From CAYGVT01 sp964353355 (GTDB taxonomy: Archaea > Thermoplasmatota > DTKX01 > GCA-020343715), in the NCBI GenBank assembly GCA_964353355.1, contig CAYGVT010000095.1, forward strand, positions 1 through 29,480: a stretch of DNA of 29,480 nucleotides, in the 5' to 3' direction. Under the pieces are notes generated by a model. It ran no database searches. It was not told the DNA's origin and saw only the letters and a program-made list of their open reading frames with translations. Positions 6,846-15,003 of this stretch are shown here, one piece after another; the stretch's first letter is position 1, and each line of letters starts with the position of its first letter. Position numbers and translations under genes: made by a program.

Positions 6846-8170
6846 CCGATCTGGACGTTGACGTAGGCAATCTCCGAGTCGGTCCCGTAGGCGTCCTTGA
6901 TGACCAAGTAGGGCTTGCCGTCCACGGGGTCAGGGAACTCGGAGGTGTAAATCACCGTGAAGGTCTTCACTTCGTCCCAGGTCCCCTCCTTCTCGCCCAG
7001 CGAACCTCCCTGGCTGTTCGCACCGTAGGACCAGTAGACGTAGAGGTCCGCCTTGGGCCCGTCGTCGAAGGACCGCGTGGCGTCCAGCGTGATGCTGCGC
7101 TTGGTGAGCGACAGCACGTACGGGTCGCCCCCGTGCGTGTCGGCGTAGGGCCGGTCGTTCATGAGCATCTGCTGGGTGTTGGTGATGGTCCGAAACGGCG
7201 AGCCGGCCTTCGCGATCGCCTGCTCGTAGCGGACGGTGATGTCGTAGATGCCCGGCCCGAGCTTGGGCCGGATGTAGCCGTCGAGCGCCTCGGTCTTGTT
7301 CGACGGGAGGCGCTCGGTCTGCGTCTGCGTGCCGAGGACGAAGTCGACCTTGACCTCGGAGGGCCTCGGGGTCCTGGTGTTGCGGTTCTGCAAGACCTTG
7401 ATGTTGACGGGCCCGCTGTGCTCGTTCACGAGGTTTATCCAGTAGGTGCCGTTCTGCGCGTGGTCGACGGTGCCCGTCCACTCCTGGTTCTCGGGCACGG
7501 GCGTGCTGGAGAGCATCACGTCGTTCCCCGCGACGGATTTGAAGAACACCCTCGCCGTCACATCGCCGCCGGCGAACGTCTCGACCTTGTAGGTTGTGCG
7601 GGGTTGCTTGGTGATGTCCACGAAGCCCAGGTTCCACGAGAAGAACTCGGTGGGGTCGATTGACTCGGACCACCAGTGCTCGCCGGTCATGAAGGTGATG
7701 GTATAGCTCCAGGCGCAGTGGTAGGGCTGGAAGCCTGGCTGGTTGGTGTTCGTGGTGTTCGCCGCGTAGACCCCGAGCTCCTCGGCGAGCATGTCCAGCT
7801 CGTGGTAGTACCGCGCCACCCTGCCCTCGTGGTTCAGCCTGAACTCGTAGCGCCCGTTCGCCGTCGCGAAGCTATCGAGCGTGAGGAACTGGTTGAGCAG
7901 GTTCTTCTCGAAGTGCGCCTTGCCCGTGTAGACCTGCTCCCCGTCCTCGTCGTAGATGGTGAGCGGCACGTCACCCGTGAACGCCCTGCCCTCGCCGGAC
8001 ACCGCCCCGATGATGTAGACGCCCTGCCGCTCCGCATCGTCGGGCGACACCATGTCGATGCGCACGTCCTCTATCCTGGGCGGGCCCAGGAACCAGTAGA
8101 TTGCGACCGAGGTGGGCACGATGATGATGAGCGCGAGCAGGACCGCCGTTATCGCCCTTCGACGCTCCAT
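6842..8170 (-). CDS. N-terminally anchored exported protein with PKD-like C-terminus
   Basis: The ATG at 8170 is chosen over an earlier in-frame start because GGAGGT stands 6 bases before it; this gives 442 residues. MERRR followed by AITAVLLALIIIVPTSVAIYW is a basic n-region and a membrane helix or uncleaved signal, and the remaining about 415 residues should be extracytoplasmic. They are rich in Thr, Asn and aromatic residues with several N-x-S/T sites. Near the C-terminus, ITLDATRSFDDG and YVYWSYGAN resemble a PKD-type domain (the S-F-D-D-G and W-x-Y/F-G elements). There are two cysteine-poor stretches and a single Cys (YHCAW), so disulphides are unlikely. It lies 49 bases downstream of the 8220-9155 surface-protein gene and overlaps the hydrolase gene. 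Specific function is unknown. Confidence 0.75.
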   Translation of the reverse strand: MERRRAITAVLLALIIIVPTSVAIYWFLGPPRIEDVRIDMVSPDDAERQGVYIIGAVSGEGRAFTGDVPLTIYDEDGEQVYTGKAHFEKNLLNQFLTLDSFATANGRYEFRLNHEGRVARYYHELDMLAEELGVYAANTTNTNQPGFQPYHCAWSYTITFMTGEHWWSESIDPTEFFSWNLGFVDITKQPRTTYKVETFAGGDVTARVFFKSVAGNDVMLSSTPVPENQEWTGTVDHAQNGTYWINLVNEHSGPVNIKVLQNRNTRTPRPSEVKVDFVLGTQTQTERLPSNKTEALDGYIRPKLGPGIYDITVRYEQAIAKAGSPFRTITNTQQMLMNDRPYADTHGGDPYVLSLTKRSITLDATRSFDDGPKADLYVYWSYGANSQGGSLGEKEGTWDEVKTFTVIYTSEFPDPVDGKPYLVIKDAYGTDSEIAYVNVQIG

Positions 8171-8219
8171 GCGACAACCTCCTGCGTTCGGCGCCAAGGC
8201 GCCGGTACATGCCGAGGGA

Positions 8220-9155
8220 CTAGAGCCTCCGGTGCGAGACCAGGTCCTTCCTCCGCTTCACGATGACCGCGATGCCCGCGAAGGCCAGCACGGCCAGGAA
8301 CGGGTCGAAGCCTGGCTGGTTGAAGCCCCTCATGTAGATGGACAGCGAGTACTCCTGCGAGTAGAGCAGGTTGTTGTTGCGCGCCTCTGCCGAGCTGACC
8401 TTGAGCGTCACCAGCACCAGGTCGCGCGCCCACAGGCGGAAGCCCTGGGGCGTCTGGACGGTGATCTTGATCTGCGCGTACTCCTCCTGCTGGATGTCGA
8501 TGGAGGTCCTCTCGATGATGACGTTGAACTCCTTCTTCAGGAGGTCCTTGGAGTTCGTGACCTCGAGCTCGAAGGAGTCCATGCCGTTGCCCTCGTTGTA
8601 GATGTTGACGGTGTTGTAGGTGATGTCGCCGGGCTTCACCTCGCGCAGGGGAGTGTCGGCGCCGATGGAGAGCTTGAAGTACTGCCCGACGGTGATGACG
8701 GCGTTGGCCGTCGCGGTCGCGACGGGCATGCCTGGCGCCTTGGCGGTGCCGGACACGATGAGCTGGCCGACCTCGAGCGCGGACGTCTTCGGGGGCACGA
8801 CGACGGTAACGAAGAACGCCTGGGGCTGCATGTTGGTGAAGACCATCGTGGACGGAGAGACGATGGCTGGCCAGATGCAGGAGGCGGAGAGCGTGACCGT
8901 GACGCGCTCGAGATTGCCCGAGAACTTCTCGACGGTGGCGTTCCCGCCGAACATGACGGGCCCGTTCTGGGAGTTCGTGACCCTGGCCTCGAGCTGCGTG
9001 GGCACGAGGGACAGAGTCAGCACTGGCACGGGGTTGAGCGCCGCCCCGGCCTCGTCGGCCACCATGTGGCCGGGGACCGCGAACGCGGCGAACACGCTCG
9101 TGAGCATCAGGGCCACCAGTATGGTGGCGCGCAGCCCGCTCCTAGCACCGTCCAT
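8220..9155 (-). CDS. C-terminally anchored surface protein (paralogue A)
   Basis: This 311-residue protein has a signal peptide (hydrophobic residues about 9-28, ATILVALMLTSVFAAFAV), an extracellular beta-rich body, and a C-terminal membrane helix (about 287-301) followed by KRRKDLVSHRR. The body has two parts: an N-terminal Ig-like module containing QNGPVMFGGNATV, SASCIWPA, SPSTMVF and VVVPPKTSAL, and a second module with the IYNEGNGMDSFELEV element typical of archaeal CARDB/NPCBM-like surface repeats. It belongs to a family present three times here (also 23110 and 24313), which I believe is what databases call choice-of-anchor proteins; that name needs checking. GGTGA 6 bases before ATG and a TATA box near 9199 support the start. 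It heads a three-gene operon. Confidence 0.8.
   Translation of the reverse strand: MDGARSGLRATILVALMLTSVFAAFAVPGHMVADEAGAALNPVPVLTLSLVPTQLEARVTNSQNGPVMFGGNATVEKFSGNLERVTVTLSASCIWPAIVSPSTMVFTNMQPQAFFVTVVVPPKTSALEVGQLIVSGTAKAPGMPVATATANAVITVGQYFKLSIGADTPLREVKPGDITYNTVNIYNEGNGMDSFELEVTNSKDLLKKEFNVIIERTSIDIQQEEYAQIKITVQTPQGFRLWARDLVLVTLKVSSAEARNNNLLYSQEYSLSIYMRGFNQPGFDPFLAVLAFAGIAVIVKRRKDLVSHRRL
8701..8765. repeat. DNA block nearly identical to 24911-24975
   Basis: Counting by eye, 61 of 65 bases match the block at 24911-24975, in the same orientation, and all four differences fall at third codon positions. It encodes the IVSGTAKAPGMPVATATANA part of two surface proteins. Weaker similarity extends over about 8690-9045 and 24890-25250. 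Confidence 0.85.
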
Positions 9156-9192
9156 TTGACTTCACCTTCTGGTCGGCCGAGTATTGGCGATA

Positions 9193-9205
9193 CCGTATTT
9201 AACGG
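9193..9205 (-). promoter_or_regulatory. TATA box for the 9155-5964 operon
   Basis: The minus strand reads CCGTTAAATACGG, about 44 bases before the ATG at 9155. The sequence is nearly palindromic (CCGT...ACGG), so it could also bind a dimeric regulator. Confidence 0.55.
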
Positions 9206-9287
9206 TTGCCGTTTCGTCGGACCGTCTGGAGGGCACCGCGCGCGCACGTGGCGCGCCGCGCCCACCGTACCTCCCCTTGCACTTGTG

Positions 9288-9298
9288 GTATATTAAGT
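9288..9298 (-). promoter_or_regulatory. AT-rich box downstream of the regulator gene
   Basis: The minus strand reads CTTAATATACC in the 176-base gap between the regulator stop (9332) and the surface-protein start (9155). It looks like a TATA box, but no convincing gene starts within 60 bases of it; it may give a longer leader for the 9155 gene. Confidence 0.3.
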
Positions 9299-9331
9299 AG
9301 TGTGGTAGTGGAGTTTGACGGTCTGGATGGT

Positions 9332-10828
9332 TCACTGCAGCCGCATAGGCGCCGGCATCTGGGGGAGGCGCGGCTCCCCGGGCGCCTCCTCCTCGAGGGT
9401 CTCGGCCGCCGCAGCCCCCTCCTCCTCGGCGAGCAGGCTCGCGCCCTCGACGGGGAACACGAGCGTCTTGGACCCCACGCGCTCGACCCTGACCACGCCC
9501 GCGGCGATGAGCACCTTGAGGTTGTAGCTCACGACCTGCTTGCTCTCGCCCAGCATCCTGGCGAGGGATGACTGCGAGATGCCGGGGTGCATGCGGGATT
9601 TGTCGGCGATGTCGATCTGCAACCGGGTGAAGTGCACGCGCTTGCGGGGGACTTGCATGTCCCTGGGGTAGAACCGCTTGTAGCCGCCCTCCCGGCGCGC
9701 CACGAGGTACTCCTCCCGCAGCAGCACGCGCAGGTGGTAGGCCACCACGCCGTTGGAGAGGTCCAGGTTCTCGCGCACGGCCGTGAGGCTGGCGCCGGGG
9801 TTGGCCTTGATGAAGCCGTAGATCTCGCCACGGGTGAACTGGTTGAGCACCTCGCGGTGGCGCAACCGGGTGAAGAGGGGCAGCAGCAGGAACAGGAGCG
9901 AGAGGAGGCCCACCTCTGTGCCGCCGAGGAATGTCACGAGCCCGACGACGAGCGCGAGCGAGAGTATCGAGAGCTGGAGCCAGGACTCGCCCGCGAGCCG
10001 TTCGAGCCACGTCGGCCCTGTGGGCGTCGCGACGGGCACGCCCTCCACCTCGACGGTGACGATCGCCTCGCGCACGTAGCCGGGGTGGCCCTCGGCGCTC
10101 ACGCGCACGGGCACCGTCAGCACGGCGGCCGTGGCGTTCCCGGGCACATCCACCTCGAGGGCGAACATCTCGGACCCGCCGGGGGCGAGGTCGAGGCGCG
10201 CGACGCCCAGCAGCGGGTAGACCGAGCCCAGCCAGGGCGCCTGTACGGTAGAAGCGACGTCACCGGCGAGGCACTCGAGGGGCGATGTGAGCGCGGGGCC
10301 CGCCCTCACGGTGAACCAGAACGTCGCGGTGCCGCCCCCCGCGACCTGCACGTGGGTGGGGGCGACCTCGAGCGTGAACGGGATGTGGAGCACGTCCATG
10401 GTGAGGGTGCCGGTGTCGAGCCGCACGAGCCCGTCGATGCCCACCCAGGAGACCTCGACGGTCACCGTGTAGGTCCCCTCGCCGGTGGCCGCCGGGACGG
10501 TGAGCCGTCCCTGGATGTCGAAGCCGTCGGAGGGCAGCACCATCTCGTGGGTGTCCGGGGTCAGCTCCCAGTCCCAGGGCGTGCCGGTGAGCGCGACCTT
10601 CACGGTCTCGCGCGTGACGGTCTGCTTGGTCACGTCCACGTGGCCTCTGAACAGGGCGATGGCGCTGCCGGCGGAGACGTCGACCGTCTGCGTCGACGTG
10701 GCGGGGTCCAGCGTGAGCGTGGCGGAGAGCCCGGGCACGTCCTCGGCCGGCGCGAGCGTCGCCGCCAGCGGCACCACCAGTAGCAGGGAGAGGAGGGCGA
10801 AAGCCGCTCTGGCTGGTGCGCTCGACAT
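9332..10828 (-). CDS. transmembrane protein with extracellular beta domain and two cytoplasmic winged helices (probable one-component regulator)
   Basis: A 498-residue protein. Residues 1-25 are a signal peptide (FALLSLLLVVPLAATLA). Residues about 30-275 form a beta-rich, Thr/Val-rich region resembling two Ig-like or CARDB-like modules, with one Cys (residue 186). Two hydrophobic stretches follow (about 283-301 and 306-320) with only GGTEV between them, then TRLRHRE. The C-terminal part has two winged helix-turn-helix domains: 329-389 (GEIYGFIKANPGASLTAVRE, then NGVVAYHLRVLLREEYLVAR) and 400-460 (SLARMLGESKQVVSYNLKVL, then AGVVRVERVGSK). A Glu/Ala-rich tail closes it. With the signal peptide cleaved, an extracellular N-terminus and cytoplasmic wHTH would need one or three crossings, so the two stretches may form one long helix or the signal may stay. 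It probably binds DNA at the membrane in response to an external cue. Start ATG lies 27 bases after a TATA box. Confidence 0.82.
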   Translation of the reverse strand: MSSAPARAAFALLSLLLVVPLAATLAPAEDVPGLSATLTLDPATSTQTVDVSAGSAIALFRGHVDVTKQTVTRETVKVALTGTPWDWELTPDTHEMVLPSDGFDIQGRLTVPAATGEGTYTVTVEVSWVGIDGLVRLDTGTLTMDVLHIPFTLEVAPTHVQVAGGGTATFWFTVRAGPALTSPLECLAGDVASTVQAPWLGSVYPLLGVARLDLAPGGSEMFALEVDVPGNATAAVLTVPVRVSAEGHPGYVREAIVTVEVEGVPVATPTGPTWLERLAGESWLQLSILSLALVVGLVTFLGGTEVGLLSLLFLLLPLFTRLRHREVLNQFTRGEIYGFIKANPGASLTAVRENLDLSNGVVAYHLRVLLREEYLVARREGGYKRFYPRDMQVPRKRVHFTRLQIDIADKSRMHPGISQSSLARMLGESKQVVSYNLKVLIAAGVVRVERVGSKTLVFPVEGASLLAEEEGAAAAETLEEEAPGEPRLPQMPAPMRLQ

Positions 10829-10849
10829 CGGCCTCTTCTATGCCCACAG

Positions 10850-10860
10850 CCAATATAAAA
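10850..10860 (-). promoter_or_regulatory. TATA box for the transmembrane regulator gene
   Basis: The minus strand reads TTTTATATTGG centred about 27 bases before the ATG at 10828, implying a leaderless message. Confidence 0.65.
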
Positions 10861-10978
10861 GGAATATGGTCCTCTGGTTTGACTGTGGCCGGGGACGTTC
10901 ATACCGACCAAGGGGGTCTCTGGACCATCGGATTGGATTCTCGGGCAAGTGCACGTCCTCCTCGGGTCCAATCTCAAA

Positions 10979-10988
10979 AGCTTTATCT
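10979..10988 (+). promoter_or_regulatory. probable TATA box for the FG-GAP surface protein gene
   Basis: AGCTTTATCT lies about 37 bases before the TTG at 11021. It sits in the 192-base divergent region shared with the regulator gene, so the regulator could act on both promoters (inference). Confidence 0.5.
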
Positions 10989-11020
10989 ACGAGACAGGGC
11001 CCATTACTCTTGGGGATAGG

Positions 11021-14000
11021 TTGGCCCTCGGACACCCCTATCCAATTAGAGCGCTTTCCATCCTACTGGTCGCCCTGCTATTACTGTCGGGGTTACCAAC
11101 GCAGTGGTCTTGGATTGGTACAACCCCCGGGGAGGCGAACGAAGGCCCTGGCCCTCTGGCCTCGGACTCCATTGATTTCACGGGACAGTCTTCGATTCCC
11201 TACTATGTGCTCATCAACGCACCGGACGAGAACTTCGAGTTCGGCTATCCCGTCTCGAACGTGGGCGATGTCGACGGCGACGGTACCGAGGATGTGCTCA
11301 TCGGCGCCAACAGGAGCTACGAGTCTCCCTCCCAACCCCCCATTAAATCCGGTAACTACCTGGTCCTGGGGAGGAGCGACCGCGCATTCACGAACTCCAG
11401 CCTGATGCTTTTGCAGGACATGTCGAACTACTGGTCGCACAGGGACCAGAGGCGGCTCGGTGACGTCAACGGTGACGGCTTCGACGACGTCGCCTCGGCA
11501 CCCTACCAGTCCCCGATGTCGGCCGGTTACTTCGAGTCGGCCCAAGTCCAAGTGCGCAACGGCGGGCCCGATGGGCTGCCGGTCTTCCCGAACAGCACAA
11601 TCGACACCAATCCCTATCCGGACCAGCAGACATGGGGGCCCATCAACTACGGGGGGCTCGGGGACGTCAACGATGACGGCCTCGACGACCTTCTTGTGAT
11701 ATACAACAGGTTCGGCATCGATGGTGCCGAGGACGAGGACGCGCAGCTTCAGCTCTACTACGGGTCCCCCGACGGCATCGCATCGCCCCCCGACTGGACC
11801 TTGGATGTCTCGGGGAGCCAGAAGGAGCGATGCAGGTACATCATGGGCGTCCTGGGCGGGGACCTCAACGGGGACGGCCACGACGATGCCATCTTCCAGT
11901 GGTACGCCGGGTACGGGAGCGCGCTGTGGGTGCACCATGGCTCCGAGGAAGGATTGTCGGACTCCCCGAACGTGGCCCTTCCCTACAGCGCGGACGGCGA
12001 GTACAGGGTATTTTCCCCGCTCCAGCTGGACGGTGACGACATCGACGACCTGCTCATGCTGGGGGGCGGCAGGCGCGACCTGCAGATTGTGCTGGGTCGA
12101 CGAGGCGGCGCCCCCTCGGTGGAGAACATCACGTGGCGCGGCTCCACCGCCAACATCCGCCCCGCGGACATAAACGGCGATGGCCTGGCTGACCTCGTGC
12201 GCATGTCCTCGGCCAGCCGGTCCGCGTCACCAGGGGGCGGCTCGGCCAAGGTGACCAATGTCACCATAGAGGTGTTCTTCAACGAGGGCGGCTCCTTTAG
12301 CGCCGACCCAGGTTGGATCTACACGACCGGGGACCTCCCCGGCGAGGCATCGGTGTGGTACTTCGACTCCTTGGACATCGACGGCGACGGGCTCGATGAC
12401 CTTGTCGCAGGCCTGGCAGAACCGTCGTACTTGCGGGACAAGACAAACGGTGTGCTCATCTTCTTCGGCAAGGCCATCACGGAGAGCGCCTCCCCCGCGA
12501 GGCTCGAGGGAGGCCCGAGGACGTTTGCCATGTACAGGGCCTACGACATCGTCGCGAGACTCGGGATCATGGGCTCGGCCGCCTCGGAGAGGGTCACCCT
12601 CGCGCTCGACCCCGGGGGGGCGGACGTCGTCCTGGAGTGCCGGCCCGGCAATCAGGTGGGCTCGCAGTTCGCCCTCCTCAGGGACCCACTCGGTTGCGTT
12701 GCCTTCAAGGCGGACGTGTCCGAGGTCGTCTCCAACTCCACGACGGGCGAGCGCGAGGCGCATTTCAAGGTGATGTTCGGCTGGAACTGGCCCCACGAGG
12801 AGCTGTGCAACCTGCGGCTTGAGGTCACCAAGGCAGGTGGTCTGCCGACCACGTACCTGGTCCCCCGCGTCTTCTGGGTCGAGAACGACCTCGCGTTCTT
12901 CGGCGACCCCACAGCGAGGGGCGAGCTCCAGGGCCCCATCGCCCAGGGCGCGTGGGTCAAGGTCGGAGAGCTCGTCACCGTGCGCAGCCCTCCCATCGTG
13001 TACGAGGGCACCACTGACGTGTACGCTCGGCTTGAGACGGGCTTCGTGAGCGTCACCGACGACGACGGGGAGAGCGCGGCCGCCCCCATCGTCGTGGGCG
13101 GCCCCACCGAGGTGTCCATCGACGCGGACCGCACGACGGACGTCGACGAGACCCTGACCCTCAACATCACGCATCTCCCGGAGGGCGCTCAGGCCGTCGG
13201 GAGCGCCATCTTCCGCCTTCGTGTGGACGGCGAGCTGCCGGTGTTCAGGAACCCGGTCCCGGAGCCGGACGAGTGGCACGCGTCCGCCAAGGCGCTCATC
13301 TCCATCACCGCCTACGACCTCGACATGTCGGGGGTCGATTCCGGCACGCTCGAGTACGCCTACTCCACGGACGGGGGCGTGTCCTTCGGGGAATGGACGC
13401 GCGAGGGGCTCGCGGGCACGTGGAGCGGGTCCGAGGTGGACGGCCTCGTCGAGCTCAGTCTCCCGGACGGCGACCGCAACTACGTGCGCTGGCGGGTCAA
13501 GGACCTCGTGGGGAACGGGTTCGCCGTCTCCGTCGACTACCGCATCATGGTGGACACCAACAACGTGACGTTCTCCGACCCGAGGCCGCCGCTCGACACC
13601 TGGTTGAGGGAGACGGCCGTCACAGCGGGCGTGACCATCCACGACGAGGGGGGCTCGGGCATCGACGTGGTGTCGGTCCAGTACAGGCTCTCACCCCGCA
13701 ACCTCTCGCAGTACACCGCTTGGACGGACTGGGACGAGGGGTCGCAGGCGCCCTCCGTCATCATCGACGCGACGGTGGCCCTCGTCCTGAACGAGTCAGC
13801 CTACAACTACATCCAATGGCGCGCGAAGGACATCGTCGGGCACGGCTACACCACCTCCCCCCACTACAGGTTAAGGGTGGACATCACCGCCCTCGTGTTC
13901 ATCGACCTCCAGCCTGACCCGGAGCTCTTCCAGACGACCCGGAGGGTCGAGTGCTGGGCGACCGCGGACGATGGCGCCCTCGGAAGCGGCGTCGCCATGG

Positions 14001-14911
14001 CAAGCGTGGAGTGCAGGAAGAGGACCGGGGACGGGGAATACACGGCGTGGGCATCCCTCGGCATGAGCGGCGCGCTCTCCCGCGCGAGGTTCTCGTTCGT
14101 CCTCGAGCTGCCGGACGGGACGGGCAACTGGTACCAGCTGCGCGCATGGGACGTCGCGGGCAACGGGCCGACGATGTCGGGGGAGCACCGAGTGCGCGTG
14201 GACACGACTCCGCCCTCGGTCCAGGTCCTGAGCCCGTCCCCGGGCGCCAGGCAGTCCGAGCCAGGTGTCACGGTAACGGTCGCCATAGAGGACGTGACCT
14301 CGGGCATCGGAGCCGGCGCCACCTGGTACAGGTTCGGCCTCCACGGAAACGACAGCCTCGGGGAGTGGCTCCCGTTCCAGCTGGGAGCGGGGAGTGGCCC
14401 ACGGGAGGGCACGTTCCCGCTCGCGCTGTCGCCAGGCCCGAACAACACCCTCCAGGTCAGAGCGGTCGATGTCGCTGGGAACGAGGTGGTCTCCCCTTCG
14501 CTCGGCATTTGGCTGAACAGACCACCGATCATTGTTCTCTCCAGCCCGCTCAACAACACCTCCTTCGAGCATGGGGAGGAGGTCCCCCTTGTCGCAAACG
14601 CCTCCTACGACCCCGACGACGACATCCTGGCCTTCAAGTGGTACGCCGACCAAGGGGTCGAGCTCCTGGCGGCCAATGCGACGTCCGCGGTGCTCCTGGC
14701 GCCCGGCGATCACAGGCTCATCGTCCAGGTGAAGGACCCGTTTGGCGCCTCGGCGACCCTCGCGGTGAACGTGACGGTCAAGGAGCCCCCCAAGCTGAGG
14801 ACGCCCTCGGGATGGGACGGGACCGACCTCATGGTCCTGCTCCTCGTGCTCGTGGCGCTCGCCGCGTCCGCCATCCTCGTGGCGCGATCCAGGCGACGGG
14901 CCCGCGAGTAG
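11021..14911 (+). CDS. giant surface protein: FG-GAP repeats, Ig-like repeats, PKD-like domain, C-terminal anchor
   Basis: From the TTG at 11021 this is 1296 residues; an in-frame GTG at 10949 is earlier but lies upstream of the TATA box. A signal peptide follows (RALSILLVALLLLSGL). Residues about 75-460 hold about seven integrin-like FG-GAP repeats with Ca-binding loops such as GDVDGDGTEDVLIGA, GDVNGDGFDDV, GDLNGDGHDDA and DINGDGLADLV, expected to form a beta-propeller. After two less clear beta modules come three related repeats (about 13250-14200) with the signatures Y-x-x-W-x-x-K-D-x-V/A-G and Y-R-x-x-V-D, and a fourth, shorter one. A PKD-like module (NASYDPDDDILAFKWYAD) precedes a membrane helix (LMVLLLVLVALAASAILVA) and RSRRRARE. 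It probably mediates adhesion or envelope structure; ligand unknown. It is divergent from the transmembrane regulator. Confidence 0.85.
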   Translation: MALGHPYPIRALSILLVALLLLSGLPTQWSWIGTTPGEANEGPGPLASDSIDFTGQSSIPYYVLINAPDENFEFGYPVSNVGDVDGDGTEDVLIGANRSYESPSQPPIKSGNYLVLGRSDRAFTNSSLMLLQDMSNYWSHRDQRRLGDVNGDGFDDVASAPYQSPMSAGYFESAQVQVRNGGPDGLPVFPNSTIDTNPYPDQQTWGPINYGGLGDVNDDGLDDLLVIYNRFGIDGAEDEDAQLQLYYGSPDGIASPPDWTLDVSGSQKERCRYIMGVLGGDLNGDGHDDAIFQWYAGYGSALWVHHGSEEGLSDSPNVALPYSADGEYRVFSPLQLDGDDIDDLLMLGGGRRDLQIVLGRRGGAPSVENITWRGSTANIRPADINGDGLADLVRMSSASRSASPGGGSAKVTNVTIEVFFNEGGSFSADPGWIYTTGDLPGEASVWYFDSLDIDGDGLDDLVAGLAEPSYLRDKTNGVLIFFGKAITESASPARLEGGPRTFAMYRAYDIVARLGIMGSAASERVTLALDPGGADVVLECRPGNQVGSQFALLRDPLGCVAFKADVSEVVSNSTTGEREAHFKVMFGWNWPHEELCNLRLEVTKAGGLPTTYLVPRVFWVENDLAFFGDPTARGELQGPIAQGAWVKVGELVTVRSPPIVYEGTTDVYARLETGFVSVTDDDGESAAAPIVVGGPTEVSIDADRTTDVDETLTLNITHLPEGAQAVGSAIFRLRVDGELPVFRNPVPEPDEWHASAKALISITAYDLDMSGVDSGTLEYAYSTDGGVSFGEWTREGLAGTWSGSEVDGLVELSLPDGDRNYVRWRVKDLVGNGFAVSVDYRIMVDTNNVTFSDPRPPLDTWLRETAVTAGVTIHDEGGSGIDVVSVQYRLSPRNLSQYTAWTDWDEGSQAPSVIIDATVALVLNESAYNYIQWRAKDIVGHGYTTSPHYRLRVDITALVFIDLQPDPELFQTTRRVECWATADDGALGSGVAMASVECRKRTGDGEYTAWASLGMSGALSRARFSFVLELPDGTGNWYQLRAWDVAGNGPTMSGEHRVRVDTTPPSVQVLSPSPGARQSEPGVTVTVAIEDVTSGIGAGATWYRFGLHGNDSLGEWLPFQLGAGSGPREGTFPLALSPGPNNTLQVRAVDVAGNEVVSPSLGIWLNRPPIIVLSSPLNNTSFEHGEEVPLVANASYDPDDDILAFKWYADQGVELLAANATSAVLLAPGDHRLIVQVKDPFGASATLAVNVTVKEPPKLRTPSGWDGTDLMVLLLVLVALAASAILVARSRRRARE

Positions 14912-14960
14912 GTGCCTGGAAGGTGAGGCTAGGCGCGTATGCGCGATGGCCCGTCCGAAA

Positions 14961-14972
14961 GCCTCTTATGCG
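14961..14972 (+). promoter_or_regulatory. possible TATA box for deoxyhypusine synthase
   Basis: GCCTCTTATGCG contains the only AT-leaning stretch between the upstream stop (14911) and the GTG at 15004, about 36 bases before that start. The match is weak. Confidence 0.35.
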
Positions 14973-15003
14973 CGGCGCGCAATCGGCGCAACCGGTGGCA
15001 GGT

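Noticed and set aside
9162..9331. Short frames in the gap between the regulator and surface paralogue A
   Set aside because: A possible 27-codon GTG frame is Arg-rich, has no clear ribosome-binding site and no hydrophobic or domain pattern.
10949..11020. Earlier GTG start for the FG-GAP protein
   Set aside because: It lies upstream of the best TATA box and would put 24 extra residues before the signal peptide.
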